Part shown: positions 61,129 to 64,000 of the stretch, piece after piece
Position numbering within the stretch: the stretch's first letter is position 1
How the letters are laid out: every line of letters starts with the position of its first letter
Assembly: GCF_016598595.1 (NCBI RefSeq)
Contig: NZ_CP066786.1
Span: 395,501 to 459,500 of the forward strand
Reading direction: 5' to 3'
DNA length: 64,000 nt
Source: Martelella lutilitoris
GTDB taxonomy: Bacteria > Pseudomonadota > Alphaproteobacteria > Rhizobiales > Rhizobiaceae
Program-made: the position numbers and the translations under genes
Notes under the pieces: model-generated
Databases searched by the model: none
Told to the model about the DNA's origin: nothing
What the model saw: the letters and a program-made list of their open reading frames with translations, nothing else

Positions 61129-64000
61129 TCAATGAAAGTCCCGGCTCGGGAACAGCTTCTTGGCCTGTTCGCGCGGGTGGTGGGCGCGGGGCTGGAGTTT
61201 CGGGCGTCTGGGCGTGTCGTCGGCCTTCGGGTCGGTGATGCCGATGGCGTCGTCCATCGGGTGGCCGAGTTCCGAGAGGCGCCAGGAACAGTCCTCAATG
61301 GTCTCCGCGATCACATGGACGACCACGCCTTCGCGCTGCAGCTTTCCGGTGACTTTGAGCAGGCGGCCGCCCATCACCGTGCGGCGGAAGCGTTCATAGA
61401 CCTTTTTCCATACGATGACGTTGGAGACGCCGGTTTCGTCTTCCAGCGTCAGGAAGATGACGCCGGAGGCCGTACCGGGGCGCTGGCGGGTGATGACGAG
61501 GCCCGCGACGCTGACGCGTTTTTCCGCAGTTGTCGCCAGCGCCGAATGTAGCGTCAGGCCGGGCATTTTCGGGCGGAGCAGCTCCATTGGATGGGCGCGC
61601 AGGCTCATGCGGGTGGCGACATAGTCCTCCACCACCTGTTCGCCGAGATTCATCGTCGGCAGGATCACATCCGGTTCGCTTATGTGCTCGCCGTCGATCG
61701 GGTCGGAAAAGAGCGGCAGCGGTTTCGGCGCACGGATCGCCTTCACCCGCCAGAGCGCATCGCGGCGCGACAGGCCGGCATCGGCGAAGGCGTCGGCCTC
61801 GGCAAGACGCTCCAGCACCGCCGGCATCAGCCCGGCCCTAAGCCACACATCTTCCGGGGTCTGGTAGCCATTGCCGCGCGCGTTCTCCAGCCAGACGGCA
61901 TCCTCCTTCTTCAGCCCCTTGATCTGGCGGAAGCCGAGGCGCAGGGCATAGGCGCCGTCGGCGCGGCGCTCCAGCGTACAGTCCCAGGCGCTGTGATTGA
62001 CCGAGATCGGCCGCACCTCCACCTGATGCTCGCGGGCATCGCGGACGATCTGGGCCGGAGCGTAGAAACCCATGGGCTGGGAGTTCAGCAGCGCGCAGGC
62101 GAAGGCCGCCGGATAATGGCATTTCAGCCAGGCCGAGACATAGGTGAGCATGGCAAAGGCCGCCGCATGGCTTTCGGGAAAGCCGTAATCGGCAAAGCCC
62201 TTGATCTGGGCAAAGCAACGTTCGGCGAAATCGCGCTCATAGCCGTTGTCGAGCATGCCATTGACGAACTGCGCCTCGAATTCGCCGATCGTGCCCATCT
62301 GGCGGAAGCTTGCGAGCGAGCGGCGCAGCCGGTCGGCATCTTCGGCCGAAAATCCGGCGGCGACCACGGCGATCAGCATCGCCTGTTCCTGAAACAGCGG
62401 CACGCCCTTGGTCTTTTCGAGAACGCCGCGCAGTTCCTCCTTCGGGTAGGTGACTTTTTCCAGTCCCAGCCGCCGCCGGATATAGGGCTGCACCATGCCG
62501 CCCTGGATCGGGCCGGGGCGCACGATCGCCACTTCGATGACGAGGTCGTAGAAGGTTGCCGGCTTCATGCGGGGCAGAAAGTTCATCTGCGCCCGGCTTT
62601 CCACCTGGAACACGCCGATGGCGTCGGCCTTTTGCAGCATGTCATAGGTCGCTTCATCCTCCTGCGGCACGGCGGCGATAGTCAGCGGACGGTTGTAATG
62701 GCGGGCGGTGAGCTCGAAGCATTTTTTCAGGCAGGTCAGCATGCCGAGGCTCAACACATCGACCTTGAGGATGTTGAGCGCGTCGATATCGTCCTTGTCC
62801 CATTCGATCACGGTGCGGTCTTCCATCGCCGCGTTTTCGATCGGACAGAGCTCGTCCAGCCGGTCCTCGGTAATGACGAAGCCGCCGACATGCTGCGACA
62901 GGTGTCGGGGAAAGCCGATGATCTCGCCGATCAGACGCACGGTCTGGGCAAGCCTCAGATCGGAGGGGTCGAGGCCGACCTCCTTCAGCCGTTCGGGTTC
63001 GGCGCCCTTGCTGGAAATGCCCCAGATCTGGCCGGAAAGGGCGGCGGTGACATCGTTCGAAAGCCCCATCACCTTGCCGACCTCGCGGATCGCCGCGCGC
63101 GAGCGGAAATGGATGACGGTGGCGCAGAGCCCGGCATGCTCGCGACGATAGGTCTTGTAGATGTGCTGGATTACCTCCTCCCGCCGCTCGTGCTCGAAAT
63201 CGACGTCGATATCGGGCGGCTCGCCACGATGGCGGGAGACGAAGCGCTCGAACACCATGCCGATCATATCCGGCCTGACATCGGTGATGCCGAGCGCATA
63301 ACAGAGGATGGAATTGGCCGCCGAGCCGCGGCCCTGACACAGGATACCCTTGCTGCGGGCATAAGCGATGATGTCGTGGACGGTGAGGAAATAGGCGGCG
63401 TAGCCGAGCTCGCCGACCAGCGCCAGTTCCTTTTCCGCAAGCTCCCGGTTGCGTGCCGGAATGCCTTCGGGATTACGTCGTTTCAGCCCCTCCCAAGTGA
63501 GGCGGGCAAGGCGGGCCTGCGGCGCCTCGCCATGGGCGACTTCGGCCGGGTAGTTGAAGGAAAGCTCGGTGAGATCGAAGGTGAGGCGCGCGGCGATCTC
63601 CAGCGTGCGGCGGATGGCGGCGGGATGGTCGCGGAAGATATGCGCCATCTCTGTGGCTGGCTTCAGCCGCCGCTCGGCATTCGGCAGCGCAAGGTGGCCG
63701 ATCGCGTCGATGGTGATGCGGTGGCGCATGCAGGTCAGCACGTCGGCAAGCTGGCGGCGGCTGGCGTGATGCATCAGCGCATCGCCGACGGCGACCATCG
63801 GCGCGCCGGCCTTGTGCGAAAGGGCGGTGAGGGTTTTGAACCAGGCGGCATCTGAACCGTCATAGCGCGGGGCCGCACCCGTGAACACATGGCCGGGAAA
63901 GCGGCGGTGCGCCTGGGTGATATGGTCTGTCGCTTCCGCCTTCTGCTTCAGCCCCTGCGGCAGCGCGATCAGAATGGAGCCATCGGCCCATTCCAGCATG
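61129..64000 (-). CDS. dnaE2: Error-prone DNA polymerase DnaE2, 5' end beyond window
   Basis: The 956 visible residues cover most of a C-family polymerase. Catalytic acidic residues are in PPDIDVDFEHERREEV, with further polymerase blocks GRGSAANSILCYALGI and the finger/thumb segments NILKVDVLSLGML, VESRAQMNFLPRMKP, RPGPIQGGMVQPYI and FPESHAAAFA. A helix-hairpin region and an OB-fold follow (VSVAGLVITRQRPGTASGVIFLTLEDETG). This wording is DnaE2, the SOS-linked translesion polymerase that works with ImuA-ImuB, rather than replicative DnaE1. About 130 N-terminal residues (PHP domain) lie outside; imuA/imuB would be expected just upstream. Confidence 0.94.
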   Translation of the reverse strand, partial: MLEWADGSILIALPQGLKQKAEATDHITQAHRRFPGHVFTGAAPRYDGSDAAWFKTLTALSHKAGAPMVAVGDALMHHASRRQLADVLTCMRHRITIDAIGHLALPNAERRLKPATEMAHIFRDHPAAIRRTLEIAARLTFDLTELSFNYPAEVAHGEAPQARLARLTWEGLKRRNPEGIPARNRELAEKELALVGELGYAAYFLTVHDIIAYARSKGILCQGRGSAANSILCYALGITDVRPDMIGMVFERFVSRHRGEPPDIDVDFEHERREEVIQHIYKTYRREHAGLCATVIHFRSRAAIREVGKVMGLSNDVTAALSGQIWGISSKGAEPERLKEVGLDPSDLRLAQTVRLIGEIIGFPRHLSQHVGGFVITEDRLDELCPIENAAMEDRTVIEWDKDDIDALNILKVDVLSLGMLTCLKKCFELTARHYNRPLTIAAVPQEDEATYDMLQKADAIGVFQVESRAQMNFLPRMKPATFYDLVIEVAIVRPGPIQGGMVQPYIRRRLGLEKVTYPKEELRGVLEKTKGVPLFQEQAMLIAVVAAGFSAEDADRLRRSLASFRQMGTIGEFEAQFVNGMLDNGYERDFAERCFAQIKGFADYGFPESHAAAFAMLTYVSAWLKCHYPAAFACALLNSQPMGFYAPAQIVRDAREHQVEVRPISVNHSAWDCTLERRADGAYALRLGFRQIKGLKKEDAVWLENARGNGYQTPEDVWLRAGLMPAVLERLAEADAFADAGLSRRDALWRVKAIRAPKPLPLFSDPIDGEHISEPDVILPTMNLGEQVVEDYVATRMSLRAHPMELLRPKMPGLTLHSALATTAEKRVSVAGLVITRQRPGTASGVIFLTLEDETGVSNVIVWKKVYERFRRTVMGGRLLKVTGKLQREGVVVHVIAETIEDCSWRLSELGHPMDDAIGITDPKADDTPRRPKLQPRAHHPREQAKKLFPSRDFH

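Noticed and set aside
61591-63855. Plus-strand open frame of 754 codons opposite dnaE2
   Set aside because: It is a shadow of the polymerase gene; the translation is Gly/His/Arg-rich without motifs.

Overview
The window looks like chromosomal DNA of a GC-rich alphaproteobacterium of the order Hyphomicrobiales. The gene content and order fit a Rhizobiaceae-like, possibly marine genus such as Martelella; this is inferred from gene content and not proven. Supporting signs are the htpX / rsmB / heparinase / purH neighbourhood, a 1595-residue NAD-glutamate dehydrogenase, DUF1674, DnaE2, noeK/noeJ, and short intergenic palindromic repeats of a rhizobial type. No phage, transposase, CRISPR array or replication origin was seen. 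Coding density is high, and most operons are stitched together by 4-bp ATGA overlaps.

Layout. 0-7 kb: the end of rnhB, tRNA-Pro, GDP-mannose supply (noeK, noeJ), the D-glutamate pair dgcN-dgcA, and a CobW-type metal chaperone gene behind a probable Zur operator. 7-12 kb: a catabolic module of a GntR regulator, an ArgE-like M20 deacetylase and a DoeA-like ectoine hydrolase, divergent from a class III aminotransferase; the divergent region carries two GntR-type palindromes. 12.4-21.7 kb: a five-gene minus-strand operon, wecB / BcsB-like / NfrB-like glycosyltransferase / NfrA-like porin / YbcH-like protein. 22-26 kb: PAP2 phosphatase, asd, a malate/lactate-type dehydrogenase, and a gap of about 0.9 kb. 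26-32 kb: a large RTX-like protein converging on a type I secretion ABC transporter and its HlyD adaptor. 32.8-49.6 kb: tRNA-Met and mostly housekeeping genes (zincin, carbonic anhydrase, pdxY, gdh, UMF1 transporter, purH, heparinase-like, rsmB, htpX, DUF1674, nuclease, phosphoribosyltransferase). 49.6-55.6 kb: a TRAP transporter, a GntR regulator and uxuA, which together form a hexuronate/mannonate module, then a MarR/DUF1428 pair. 55.6-58.6 kb: an FMN riboswitch and ribD-ribBA-ribH. 58.7-64 kb: a CHASE4-like GGDEF-EAL protein and the 3' part of dnaE2.

The most interesting system is the 12.4-21.7 kb operon. The order nfrB-nfrA-ybcH matches the E. coli NGR glycan (phage N4 receptor) locus. 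Here the UDP-GlcNAc 2-epimerase, which E. coli supplies from elsewhere, is in the same operon, together with a BcsB-like periplasmic subunit. The glycosyltransferase carries what looks like two tandem MshEN-type c-di-GMP-binding modules. This suggests a c-di-GMP-gated, synthase-dependent (ManNAc-type?) exopolysaccharide machine.

Second in interest is a family of double-hairpin repeats. Three copies lie in three convergent intergenic regions. Two copies differ by compensatory base changes, which supports a role as folded RNA, perhaps as a bidirectional terminator.
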